Part shown: piece by piece, positions 1 to 5,307 of the stretch
How the letters are laid out: each line of letters opens with the position of its first letter
How positions within the stretch are numbered: the stretch's first letter is position 1
NCBI GenBank assembly: GCA_943331195.2
Contig: CALQKQ020000280.1
Location: 1 to 5,307 of the forward strand
DNA length: 5,307 nt
Reading direction: 5' to 3'
Source: Akkermansia muciniphila
Lineage (GTDB): Bacteria; Verrucomicrobiota; Verrucomicrobiia; Verrucomicrobiales; V1-33
Notes under the pieces: generated by a model
Database searches by the model: none
Told to the model about the DNA's origin: nothing
Seen by the model: only the letters and a program-made list of their open reading frames with translations
Position numbers and translations under genes: made by a program

Positions 1-232
1 ATCCGGTGCTCCGAGAGATAGCTGCAGCCTCTGCACCGCCGCCGCCGTGCCCCTTGATCGCCTCCACCTCTATAAACGCGGTCGTAGGCGGTCTGGGCAC
101 AGCCCGCCGCCAAGCCGCCATCGTGCTGTAGCGAACCCCCCGCGTGCGGCAAAATTCCGCCATAGAAAGCCCGCTGCCCTCAAATGCACGCGGCAACGCC
201 GCGCGCCGGTTATGTGCTAAAATACTTCGCAT
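1..232 (-). CDS. tnpA: IS66-type insertion sequence accessory protein TnpA (5' part, cut by window edge)
   Basis: The minus strand is open from an ATG at 232 down to the left edge, giving 77 codons with no stop. The product begins MRSILAHNRRAAL. Residues 17-43 read FEGSGLSMAEFCRTRG followed by V-R and YSTMAAWRR, the helix-turn-helix pattern of the small IS66-family accessory protein TnpA (usual form: F-x-x-S-G-L-S-x-x-x-F-C-R-x-x-G-x-x-x-S-T-x-x-x-W-R-R). 'AFIEVEA' at 52-58 matches the 'FVEV'-type strand that usually follows. Family members are roughly 100-130 residues, so about a third or more is missing beyond the window. In IS66 elements tnpA comes first, followed by tnpB and the DDE transposase tnpC, which would lie to the left. 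An in-frame TGA sits two codons upstream of the ATG, so no longer start is possible. GGTGAGGG directly abuts the start, unusually close for a ribosome binding site. Residues 63-66 are a Gly run from a GGC repeat. Family assignment is from motif recognition only. Confidence 0.8.
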   Translation of the reverse strand, partial: MRSILAHNRRAALPRAFEGSGLSMAEFCRTRGVRYSTMAAWRRAVPRPPTTAFIEVEAIKGHGGGGAEAAAISRSTG

Positions 233-260
233 CCCTCACCCTGTCATAGCGCAACGCCAC

Positions 261-327
261 CGCAGCAATTTTCAGACGGGAAAGGATCAACTGCTTATCT
301 TTAGTTCACAGCGCAATTTTCTGAACG
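261..327. repeat. Imperfect direct repeat with GCAATTTTC core
   Basis: CGCAGCAATTTTCAGACGG (261-279) and CAGCGCAATTTTCTGAACG (309-327) share the exact nonamer GCAATTTTC at 265-273 and 313-321, 48 bases apart. After the core they continue AGACGG and TGAACG, which are similar. They lie between the tnpA start and the proposed IS end, so they may be transposase-binding repeats. A 9-base match at this distance could also be chance. Confidence 0.4.
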
Positions 328-370
328 TCAATTAATTACGTTGGAACTACCCAAAGTAAACAAGCCCTAG

Positions 371-418
371 GCACGCCCCTGCGCTACGCTTCGGGTCGTG
401 CTATGCCCTCCGTTACGG
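371..418. repeat. Structured intergenic element: imperfect hairpin plus small palindrome
   Basis: GCACG (371-375) pairs with CGTGC (397-401), and CCC (377-379) with GGG (393-395) across one C/T mismatch. Inside, GCG (381-383) can pair with CGC (387-389) around a 3-base loop. Directly after comes CCGT-T-ACGG (410-418), an odd-centred perfect palindrome. The two halves also resemble each other as direct repeats (GCTACGCTTCGG at 383-394 against GTTACGGCTTCC at 412-423). There is no T-run, so this is not a convincing intrinsic terminator. It looks like a dispersed repeat or an insertion-sequence-related scar, but only one copy is in the window. Confidence 0.35.
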
Positions 419-451
419 CTTCCCAAAATCGGCCCCTCCTGCCGCCGATGC

Positions 452-480
452 TTGACAGACGCTCAGGATAGACTACAGCG
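452..480 (+). promoter_or_regulatory. Possible promoter for the large exported protein
   Basis: A perfect TTGACA (452-457) lies about 120 bases upstream of the ATG at 576. At 16-base spacing the -10 would be TACAGC (474-479), a poor match to TATAAT; TAGACT (469-474) is a little closer to consensus but only 11 bases away, too near. The assignment rests almost entirely on the -35 hexamer and its position. If correct, the transcript has a leader of roughly 85-90 bases with no visible riboswitch. Confidence 0.25.
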
Positions 481-575
481 CCCTAGCAACCGACGCCGCC
501 GACTAGTTTAACACCCCAGTGGCCGGAGTTTTGGGTCCACCTCCTTCTCTTACCGCTCCTTCAAAAGCAAATCCC

Positions 576-3500
576 ATGAAATCCCTTTTTCTAGTTTTCC
601 TCACGCGGTTTTTCCTGGTTCTTGTTGCCAGTTTTGGCTCCCAGGCTTTTGGGCAGGGCGGCACCGCAGATTCGAACATCTTCACTCTCGACACCCGCTC
701 CGGCGTTCTGGTTCGCGGCGTGGTTTTGGACGGAACCGCACCTTCCGGTCCCTATGCACCTCTGCCGGGTGCGTTCGTGACCGTCGGCCCCGTCTCGACC
801 ACGACAAACTCACGCGGCGCATTCGAGATCAAGGCATCGCTCGCCTCGGCGCAGACCGCTACGACCTCCATGCAGAACTTCGCCAACTGGACGAAGTCTC
901 TCGGCCCACAGGCAAGCGGCACGGATCTGGATCTTGGAGCCATCATCCTGCGCCCAAGCGACAAGCCCGTCGTTCAATCCGTCCAATTGAACCCCCAATA
1001 CTGCTTTTTGGCGGATCGTGGACTTCAAACACAACTCAACGTCACCATCAATTGGCTCACTTTCACTCCCCGGCGTGTGGAGCTTCGTGAGGGGACCCGC
1101 TTGCTCGCCTCGAACTCTACAGCAGGTGCCACAACGACATTTCCTCTCGACATCGACGCACGCTTTCCCGGAGGCAGTCCAAGGCCGTACAATCTGGTCG
1201 TCACAGCGATCGGCACCGGCCCCGGAGGCGAGGCCACGTCGTTGTCAGTGGAACAACCACTCCATGTCTTCCCTTGGCCGGCGTTCCTTGAGCCTTTAAA
1301 ATCGCAGGCTGTCACCAATGCCCAAAGCATCGCTCTGGATTTCAGCCTCAGCACCAAGGAGCACAAAGTGACTTTGCCCGTGATCGGGCGTTTCGGTTAT
1401 GAGTTCGGTCTTGGCGGTAGCTTCGATTACGGGCTGACGGACGGTTCCTGGGAGGCGGCATTGGGACTCAGTGCCTCTGGCGAGCAGGGAAAACGTGGTC
1501 GCCGGCCCAAAATCCCGAGCTTTACCAACTACGGACGCCCTCGCTTTTACATCGGAAACCGGGAGCTTGAGCTGGCAATATTTGCCCGTGCTGCTGGAAC
1601 TGGTCTGCCAAGCTATGGAATTCAAGTGAAGGAAATTGCCGGTGGCATGAGTCTCTCCGCCCGCTTGGAGTTGTCCCGCTATAGCCTGCTCGATTTGATC
1701 GGTCCCGGTCTTACCATTGCCGCGAGAAACCTTGCTGGCGAGAACTTTGTGAGGAACTTTTCAGTGAGACTCGACGCACTGCCGGAGATTTCCGGTGAGG
1801 GTGTTTTCGCTCCACGATGGCCACTTAATTTTAAGGAGGCCACTCTCAGTCTTGGACTAGGCCTTGAGGCAGTTTACGAGCCTAAATTAGCCGGGAAATC
1901 CGCCAAAGTCTATCTCGGGGGTAAGGCCACTGGGACTTTCGGCCTGCCCGAGCCTATCTTCCGGAACGTGAATTTCAAGGGCTACGCTGGGATAAAGTTC
2001 GATGCCTGGGTCTTCAGTTACAAAGAGGAATATGTCTTTCTCGACTACACGTTTCCGGGTCGTCGCTTGCCCTCGGGCAGCTATCCAATCCCGGGCGGCA
2101 TGCTGCTGGCCGCGACAGACAATTCCACGGGCTGGAGCCAGAGCGAGCGTAGCTGGAGAAATGCAGGCAACGAGCAATTCCTTCCACTGGCGGCTGGCCC
2201 GGGCCGGAGGTTGGACGCGGAGCAGTCTGATAACGTCGCTGCTCTTGAGCAGTTCAGCAGAATGGCGGCCGCCCCTTCTCCTGGTGCTGTTTATCAGCCG
2301 CCAGCGACCGGGCCAGGGCGGCGCCTGATCAGCGATCCCACGCTTCCCGCGGGTGTTGATTTGCCGCTGCTCGCCAATGTCTATCCCGGCAGTTCCCCAA
2401 GTCTCGCCGCTCGGGGTAGCGACCTGATGCTACTCTACGTGCGGGACACGGGCGCTGCCAATCCGGCGCAGTTCACGGAAATCGCATGGACCCGATACAA
2501 CGGCACCTCCTGGAGCGCTCCGCAAGCACTTGCATCCAATCCTTCAGCGCAGTTTCGCCCGCAGGTGGTCTACGGCGCGAATGGCGATGCCATCGCCGTG
2601 TTCGAGCGGGTCAAAGATGCGGCCTACTCAGGCAGCGACCTCCCGACCTACGCCGGGCTCATGGAGATTTGCTGGAGCCGATGGAATAGTGCCACCCAGA
2701 CATGGAGTGCCCCCGCGACGCTCACCGAAAATGCGATCCTCGACTTCGAGCCACGGCTGGCGGGGCCGATGGCTGATGGCAGTCTGGTGGCCTGCTGGCG
2801 GGAAAGCTCAGCTGGCCAGTTGGACGCGAGCCCGTCCGCTCCCCAGCGGCTCATGTCCGCCCGCTGGTCTCCCGCCACCGGGACATGGAGCGCGCCCGTC
2901 GCCTTGCTGGCTGCCGATGAAGGGCTGCTGGCCTTTGACCTTTCCGCCGGTGCCGACACGACTGTGGTCACATGGTGCGTCGATGGCGATGGCGATTCCG
3001 CCACCCCCAATAATAGCGAAATTTTCTACCGCGTCTTCACTGCCGGGGCGTGGGGTGCCGCCACGGCTCTCACCGCAGATGCACTGCCTGATGGCAATCC
3101 CCAGGTCTGGGTCGATGCGACCGGGAACGCCTCCTTGGTCTGGAACAAGAATGGTGCCTTGGTTCTCTCGCGGAACTTCGCGGCTCCTGCAGCCATCCGG
3201 GACACCGCCGAGGGCCTGACCGTGGCCGAGTATTCCCTCACCGGTGGCCCGGGAGGCAATCTGGTGCTGATCTGGCAGGATATGGGACAGAGCGGATCGG
3301 ATACTTTCTACCGCGTCTATGATCCGGCGAGTGCCTTGTGGAGCCAGGACACGAGAATGTCTGCGGATTCTGATGTGGAGAAGGACTTTTCACCCGTCTG
3401 GGACGCCGTGGGGAATCTCACCATCGCCTACAACAATTCTCCCGTCACTTTGGGCACAGTCTCTGTGGCAACTCAGGGGGCTGGCACGGTGCAGGTGGAG

Positions 3501-4616
3501 AACGTGCCCCAATCCGGCCAAATGAGTTTGCTGCTCGCCAAAAGGGCGATCGTGCGGGATCTGGCCATCGTGCCTGCCAGCTTGAAGACCACAGGTTTGG
3601 GATATGCACCCGGGCAAGTGGTCAATGTGACCTGCGGGGTCGCCAATACCGGGAACGTGGCCGTGAATGCCCCAGTCGTGGCCTTTTTCATTGGCGATCC
3701 CGCAGCCGGTGGCTTGGAAATCCAACGCCAGACGCTCTCAGGCTGGCTGGCCGGGAGCGAGACACGCGAAGTGACTTTTGCGTGGACCATCCCGGCACCG
3801 GCTCAGACAAGGTTCCTTCACGTCGTCATTGACCCCGACAAGTCGGTCACTGAGTTTTCCGAAACCAACAACGGTGCCTCCATCAGCGTCGGGGGCCCCG
3901 ACCTTGAAGTGGCCGCCCTCTCCACCACTGTGCTGAGGGACGGTGCCCTGCGCTGCGTAGCCAAGGTCTCGAACATCGGCAGCGCCCCGGCAGCGGTGTC
4001 AGGGTTGAAGCTTGTGCGGGATGGCCCCACCGCCGTGATGCTGCAGGATAAAACCGTGCCGCAGATCGAGGCCAGCAGCAGCGCCGAACTGGTCTTCGAG
4101 CTGCCACCCGGCACCCAGCCGGAGGGCGAGGGCTTCTACCGTCTGACCGTGGACGGGGATGCCCTCAGCGGGGACCTGGACCCGCTCAACAACACAGCTG
4201 CCTTCAGCGCCGTGCTCTGGATTGATGACGATAAGGACGGCCTGCCCCGCTGGTGGGAACTCGCGAATGGCCTGAGCGATGCCGATCCGCTCGATGGCAC
4301 CGGTGACCGAGACGCAGACGGTTTTGCAGATGCGGCGGAATATCTGGCGGGCACCAACCCGCAGAATGGCTCGGATTTCCTCAGGGTCGGTGCCTTTCAC
4401 ACGACCAGCGTCGCGCCGGATGGCAGTGCCCGGCAGGTTTCCTTCTCGTGGGCCAGCGTGGCTGGTGCGGTGTATGACATCCAGCGGTCCTTCTCGCTCT
4501 CCGGGGCATGGGAGACCATCGCCACCGATGTGACCGCCACCCCTCCGCTGAATTCCTACACGGACAGTCTCTCCGGGACTCAGCCCAGAGCCTTTTACCG
4601 CTTGCGAGCGAAGTGA
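576..4616 (+). CDS. Large secreted multidomain protein: carboxypeptidase-regulatory-like, propeller-like repeats, two CARDB domains, calcium-binding module
   Basis: The 1346-residue product starts at ATG 576 because this begins a textbook signal peptide (MKSLFLVFLTRFFLVLVASF, with likely cleavage after AFG at residue 26). An upstream in-frame GTG at 519 would add 19 residues that spoil it. No Shine-Dalgarno is visible. Residues 42-125 resemble a carboxypeptidase-regulatory-like fold (GVLVRGVVLDG ... PGAFVTVG ... SRGAFEI). Residues 131-238 are Ig-like. Residues 248-497 are a Gly- and aromatic-rich beta module I cannot assign. Three PGRRL motifs follow at 494, 542 and 580. Residues about 590-985 carry W-S-A-P type repeats (W646, W710, W771, W826, W922), suggesting a sialidase/BNR-like propeller, without visible catalytic residues. 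CARDB-type domains span about 994-1105 (V.N.GN ... FSETNN) and 1107-1215 (VSNIGSAPA ... DPLNN). An EF-hand/TSP3-like module occupies 1216-1271, and a beta domain ends the protein. It probably acts outside the cytoplasm in adhesion or binding; no enzymatic function can be claimed. The downstream FGE-like gene is 38 bases away. Confidence 0.9.
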   Translation: MKSLFLVFLTRFFLVLVASFGSQAFGQGGTADSNIFTLDTRSGVLVRGVVLDGTAPSGPYAPLPGAFVTVGPVSTTTNSRGAFEIKASLASAQTATTSMQNFANWTKSLGPQASGTDLDLGAIILRPSDKPVVQSVQLNPQYCFLADRGLQTQLNVTINWLTFTPRRVELREGTRLLASNSTAGATTTFPLDIDARFPGGSPRPYNLVVTAIGTGPGGEATSLSVEQPLHVFPWPAFLEPLKSQAVTNAQSIALDFSLSTKEHKVTLPVIGRFGYEFGLGGSFDYGLTDGSWEAALGLSASGEQGKRGRRPKIPSFTNYGRPRFYIGNRELELAIFARAAGTGLPSYGIQVKEIAGGMSLSARLELSRYSLLDLIGPGLTIAARNLAGENFVRNFSVRLDALPEISGEGVFAPRWPLNFKEATLSLGLGLEAVYEPKLAGKSAKVYLGGKATGTFGLPEPIFRNVNFKGYAGIKFDAWVFSYKEEYVFLDYTFPGRRLPSGSYPIPGGMLLAATDNSTGWSQSERSWRNAGNEQFLPLAAGPGRRLDAEQSDNVAALEQFSRMAAAPSPGAVYQPPATGPGRRLISDPTLPAGVDLPLLANVYPGSSPSLAARGSDLMLLYVRDTGAANPAQFTEIAWTRYNGTSWSAPQALASNPSAQFRPQVVYGANGDAIAVFERVKDAAYSGSDLPTYAGLMEICWSRWNSATQTWSAPATLTENAILDFEPRLAGPMADGSLVACWRESSAGQLDASPSAPQRLMSARWSPATGTWSAPVALLAADEGLLAFDLSAGADTTVVTWCVDGDGDSATPNNSEIFYRVFTAGAWGAATALTADALPDGNPQVWVDATGNASLVWNKNGALVLSRNFAAPAAIRDTAEGLTVAEYSLTGGPGGNLVLIWQDMGQSGSDTFYRVYDPASALWSQDTRMSADSDVEKDFSPVWDAVGNLTIAYNNSPVTLGTVSVATQGAGTVQVENVPQSGQMSLLLAKRAIVRDLAIVPASLKTTGLGYAPGQVVNVTCGVANTGNVAVNAPVVAFFIGDPAAGGLEIQRQTLSGWLAGSETREVTFAWTIPAPAQTRFLHVVIDPDKSVTEFSETNNGASISVGGPDLEVAALSTTVLRDGALRCVAKVSNIGSAPAAVSGLKLVRDGPTAVMLQDKTVPQIEASSSAELVFELPPGTQPEGEGFYRLTVDGDALSGDLDPLNNTAAFSAVLWIDDDKDGLPRWWELANGLSDADPLDGTGDRDADGFADAAEYLAGTNPQNGSDFLRVGAFHTTSVAPDGSARQVSFSWASVAGAVYDIQRSFSLSGAWETIATDVTATPPLNSYTDSLSGTQPRAFYRLRAK
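2055..2327 (+). repeat. Three PGRRL motifs in a protein linker
   Basis: Within the large exported protein, PGRRL is encoded at 2055-2069, 2199-2213 and 2313-2327 (residues 494-498, 542-546 and 580-584). The second and third share a wider A-x-G-P-G-R-R-L context. The codons differ among copies (CCG GGT CGT CGC TTG; CCG GGC CGG AGG TTG; CCA GGG CGG CGC CTG), so this is not a recent DNA duplication. The motifs lie in a low-structure stretch between the beta module and the propeller-like repeats. Confidence 0.75.
2511..3359 (+). repeat. Propeller-like W-S-A-P repeats in the large exported protein
   Basis: The motif W-(S/G)-A-(P/A)-x-x-(A/T)-L recurs as SWSAPQAL, TWSAPATL, TWSAPVAL and AWGAATAL (W at residues 646, 710, 771 and 826). 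A degenerate FAAPAAI follows near 868, and LWSQDTRM at 922. Most copies are followed by a hydrophobic strand ending in V/I-W or V/I-A (for example DAIAVFE, SLVACWRE, TTVVTWC, NASLVWN, NLVLIWQ, NLTIAYN). Spacing is 64, 61, 55, about 42 and about 54 residues. This fits blades of a beta-propeller of sialidase/BNR-like type with one shortened blade; the fold assignment is inference. Confidence 0.6.
4221..4389 (+). other. EF-hand / thrombospondin-3-like calcium-binding module
   Basis: Residues 1216-1271 of the large protein carry two acidic loops. The first is I-D-D-D-K-D-G-L (D1217, D1218, D1219, D1221, G1222) followed by PRWWELANGL. The second, starting at D1244, has D1244, D1246, D1248, G1249, D1252 and E1255, which are positions 1, 3, 5, 6, 9 and 12 of a canonical EF-hand or dockerin loop, followed by YLAGTNP. 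This 'D-D-D-G-L-P-x-W-W-E ... D-x-D-x-D-G ... E-Y-x-x-G-T-x-P' arrangement recurs near the C-termini of many large exported proteins of Verrucomicrobia and Planctomycetes. Calcium binding is inferred from the ligand spacing. Confidence 0.75.
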
Positions 4617-4654
4617 CCGCAGGAATCCGGACGAACTTTTCAAACGATCACACG
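4617..4654 (+). other. Short intergenic gap within a probable two-gene transcript
   Basis: These 38 bases separate the stop of the large exported protein from the start of the FGE-like gene. I find no stable stem followed by T residues and no good promoter hexamers. AGGA near 4620 is too far from the ATG to act as a normal ribosome binding site. The arrangement suggests a shared transcript, with translation of the second gene independent of a strong Shine-Dalgarno. Confidence 0.5.
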
Positions 4655-5307
4655 ATGAACCCTACCTTTCTGAAATCCTGCCTGCTCACCGCTCTTCTCT
4701 GGACTGGCATCGGCTCTTCTCCGGCCGCGCCGGTAGTCTCGAACGTCCGCGTTTCCCAACGCGCCGGAGCGAACCTCGTGGATGTGTATTACAACCTGAG
4801 CGGTAGCGGCCAGAGCGGAGCCTCGGTCTCGGTCGAGCTATCCGACAACGGGGGCACCTCCTATGGCCTGCCGATCTCCTCATTGAGCGGGCACGTAGGC
4901 AGCGGAGTCGCCAACGGCACCAATCGCTATCTGGTCTGGAATGCCGGGACAGACCGCGCCAATGGATTCTCCGCCACCATGAGGCTAAGGATTACAGCGG
5001 TGGACACCCCAGCGATTCCCGACGGCTTTTCCCTCATCCCCGCAGGTGCCTTCACGATGGGCCGCACCAGTGGCGACACTGATGGGGATGCTCCACCCGT
5101 GACGGTGACAGTGAGTGCGTTTTACATGGGGAAATACGAAGTCACGAAAGCTCTTTGGGACGAAGTGCGAACATGGGGTGCAACGTATGGCTACACGGAT
5201 CTCGCGGTAGGGGGCGGCAAGGCGAGCAATCACCCGGTGCAGTCGATCCGTTGGTTTGACATGGTGAAATGGTGCAATGCGCGCAGCCAGAAAGATGGAC
5301 TGACCCC
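4655..5307 (+). CDS. Exported FGE/SUMF1-family protein (5' part, cut by window end)
   Basis: ATG 4655 opens a frame that stays open to the right edge (217 codons plus two bases). It begins with an export signal (MNPTFLKSCLLTALLWTG, then S-S-P-A-A). Residues about 27-118 form a beta domain (SNVRVSQRAGANLVDVYYNL ... VSVELSDNGG ... NRYLVWNAG ... MRLRITAVD) that often precedes FGE domains in Verrucomicrobia. From residue 121 the FGE/SUMF1 fold begins: IPDGFSLIPAGAFTMG (121-136), VTVSAFYMGKYEVTKALWDE (ending near 170), then HPVQSIRW (193-200) and MVKWCNARS. The family includes enzymes that convert a sulfatase active-site Cys to formylglycine, and many non-sulfatase relatives (EgtB, PvdO, diversity-generating proteins). 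The catalytic cysteines lie in the missing C-terminal part, so activity cannot be judged. It follows the large exported gene by 38 bases with no terminator between, so co-transcription is likely. No Shine-Dalgarno stands at the usual distance; AGGA is about 30 bases upstream. Confidence 0.85.
   Translation, partial: MNPTFLKSCLLTALLWTGIGSSPAAPVVSNVRVSQRAGANLVDVYYNLSGSGQSGASVSVELSDNGGTSYGLPISSLSGHVGSGVANGTNRYLVWNAGTDRANGFSATMRLRITAVDTPAIPDGFSLIPAGAFTMGRTSGDTDGDAPPVTVTVSAFYMGKYEVTKALWDEVRTWGATYGYTDLAVGGGKASNHPVQSIRWFDMVKWCNARSQKDGLT

Larger units (their letters stand above)
1..339 (-). mobile_element. Left-end portion of an IS66-family insertion sequence (outer boundary tentative)
   Basis: The tnpA gene at 1-232 implies an IS66-family element entering from the left edge. 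Such elements normally carry about 100-150 bases of non-coding end before tnpA and terminal inverted repeats that begin GTAA. Reading the minus strand outward from tnpA, GTAA occurs with its outermost base at 339, 107 bases before the tnpA start, followed by TTAATTGACGTTCAG. The core GCAATTTTC occurs twice inside this end (265-273 and 313-321), as expected of transposase-binding subterminal repeats. A second GTAA with its outer base at 416 is a possible alternative end. The other terminus and the 8-bp target duplication cannot be seen, so the boundary is a guess; the presence of an IS66 element is much surer. Confidence 0.5.

Noticed and set aside
36..51. GCC trinucleotide run as a microsatellite
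   Set aside because: It is only a few units long and encodes the Gly run at residues 63-66 of TnpA.
144..335. 63-codon plus-strand frame
   Set aside because: It overlaps the IS66 tnpA frame and its end region on the opposite strand, has no recognisable motif, and no ribosome binding site; it is a shadow.
326..353. tnpA promoter on the minus strand with TTGACG (326-331) as -35
   Set aside because: At 17-base spacing the -10 would be TGAACT, a poor match, and the better AT-rich stretch is 22 bases away; too weak to list as a feature.
371..418. Intrinsic terminator
   Set aside because: The hairpin is followed by a GC-rich palindrome, not a T-run, and no plus-strand gene ends just upstream.
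519..575. Upstream GTG start for the large exported protein
   Set aside because: It would put 19 Pro/Ala-rich residues before a clear signal peptide; ATG 576 gives a normal N-terminus.
2530..3219. 229-codon plus-strand frame inside the large gene
   Set aside because: Out of frame with the recognised propeller repeats, rich in Pro, Arg and Ser as expected of a shifted GC-rich reading, and without any domain motif.
3999..4643. 214-codon antisense frame over the end of the large gene
   Set aside because: It lies opposite well-recognised CARDB and calcium-binding modules, and its product shows no family motif; long antisense frames are common in GC-rich coding DNA.

Overview
The window looks like a verrucomicrobial (PVC-group) chromosome. 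This is inferred from protein architecture, not from a database match. Two neighbouring secreted proteins are of kinds I associate with Verrucomicrobia such as Opitutaceae and Chthoniobacter relatives: a very large mosaic of beta-domains ending in a 'DDDKDGLPRWWE ... DRDADGFADAAEYLAGTNP' calcium-binding module plus a short C-terminal domain finishing in 'FYRLRAK', and an FGE/SUMF1-family protein with 'SLIPAGAFTMG' and 'FYMGKYEVTKALWDEV'. Neither gene has a clear Shine-Dalgarno sequence.

Layout. Positions 1-232 on the minus strand hold the 5' part of an IS66-type tnpA gene, so an insertion sequence runs off the left edge. Its outer end probably lies near position 339, but this is a guess from a GTAA terminus and a repeated core. 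Positions 340-575 are intergenic. They hold a compact imperfect hairpin followed by a small palindrome (371-418) that looks like a dispersed repeat or mobile-element scar, and a TTGACA hexamer (452-457) that may be the -35 of the downstream promoter. Positions 576-4616 (+) encode a 1346-residue exported protein. Its order is signal peptide, carboxypeptidase-regulatory-like domain, Ig-like segment, an unassigned beta-rich module, a linker with three PGRRL motifs, a propeller-like region with repeated W-S-A-P motifs, two CARDB-type domains, an EF-hand/thrombospondin-3-like calcium module and a C-terminal beta domain. After a 38-base gap without a visible terminator, positions 4655-5307 (+) encode the first 217 residues of a second exported protein with an FGE/SUMF1 (formylglycine-generating-enzyme-like) domain. 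It is cut by the window end before the region where catalytic cysteines would lie.

The two plus-strand genes are probably co-transcribed and both products leave the cytoplasm. A joint role at the cell surface or in the periplasm is plausible, but the sequence does not show a substrate. The least explained parts are the beta module at residues 248-497 of the large protein, the PGRRL triplet, and the 371-418 structured repeat. I see no CRISPR array, tRNA or rRNA.
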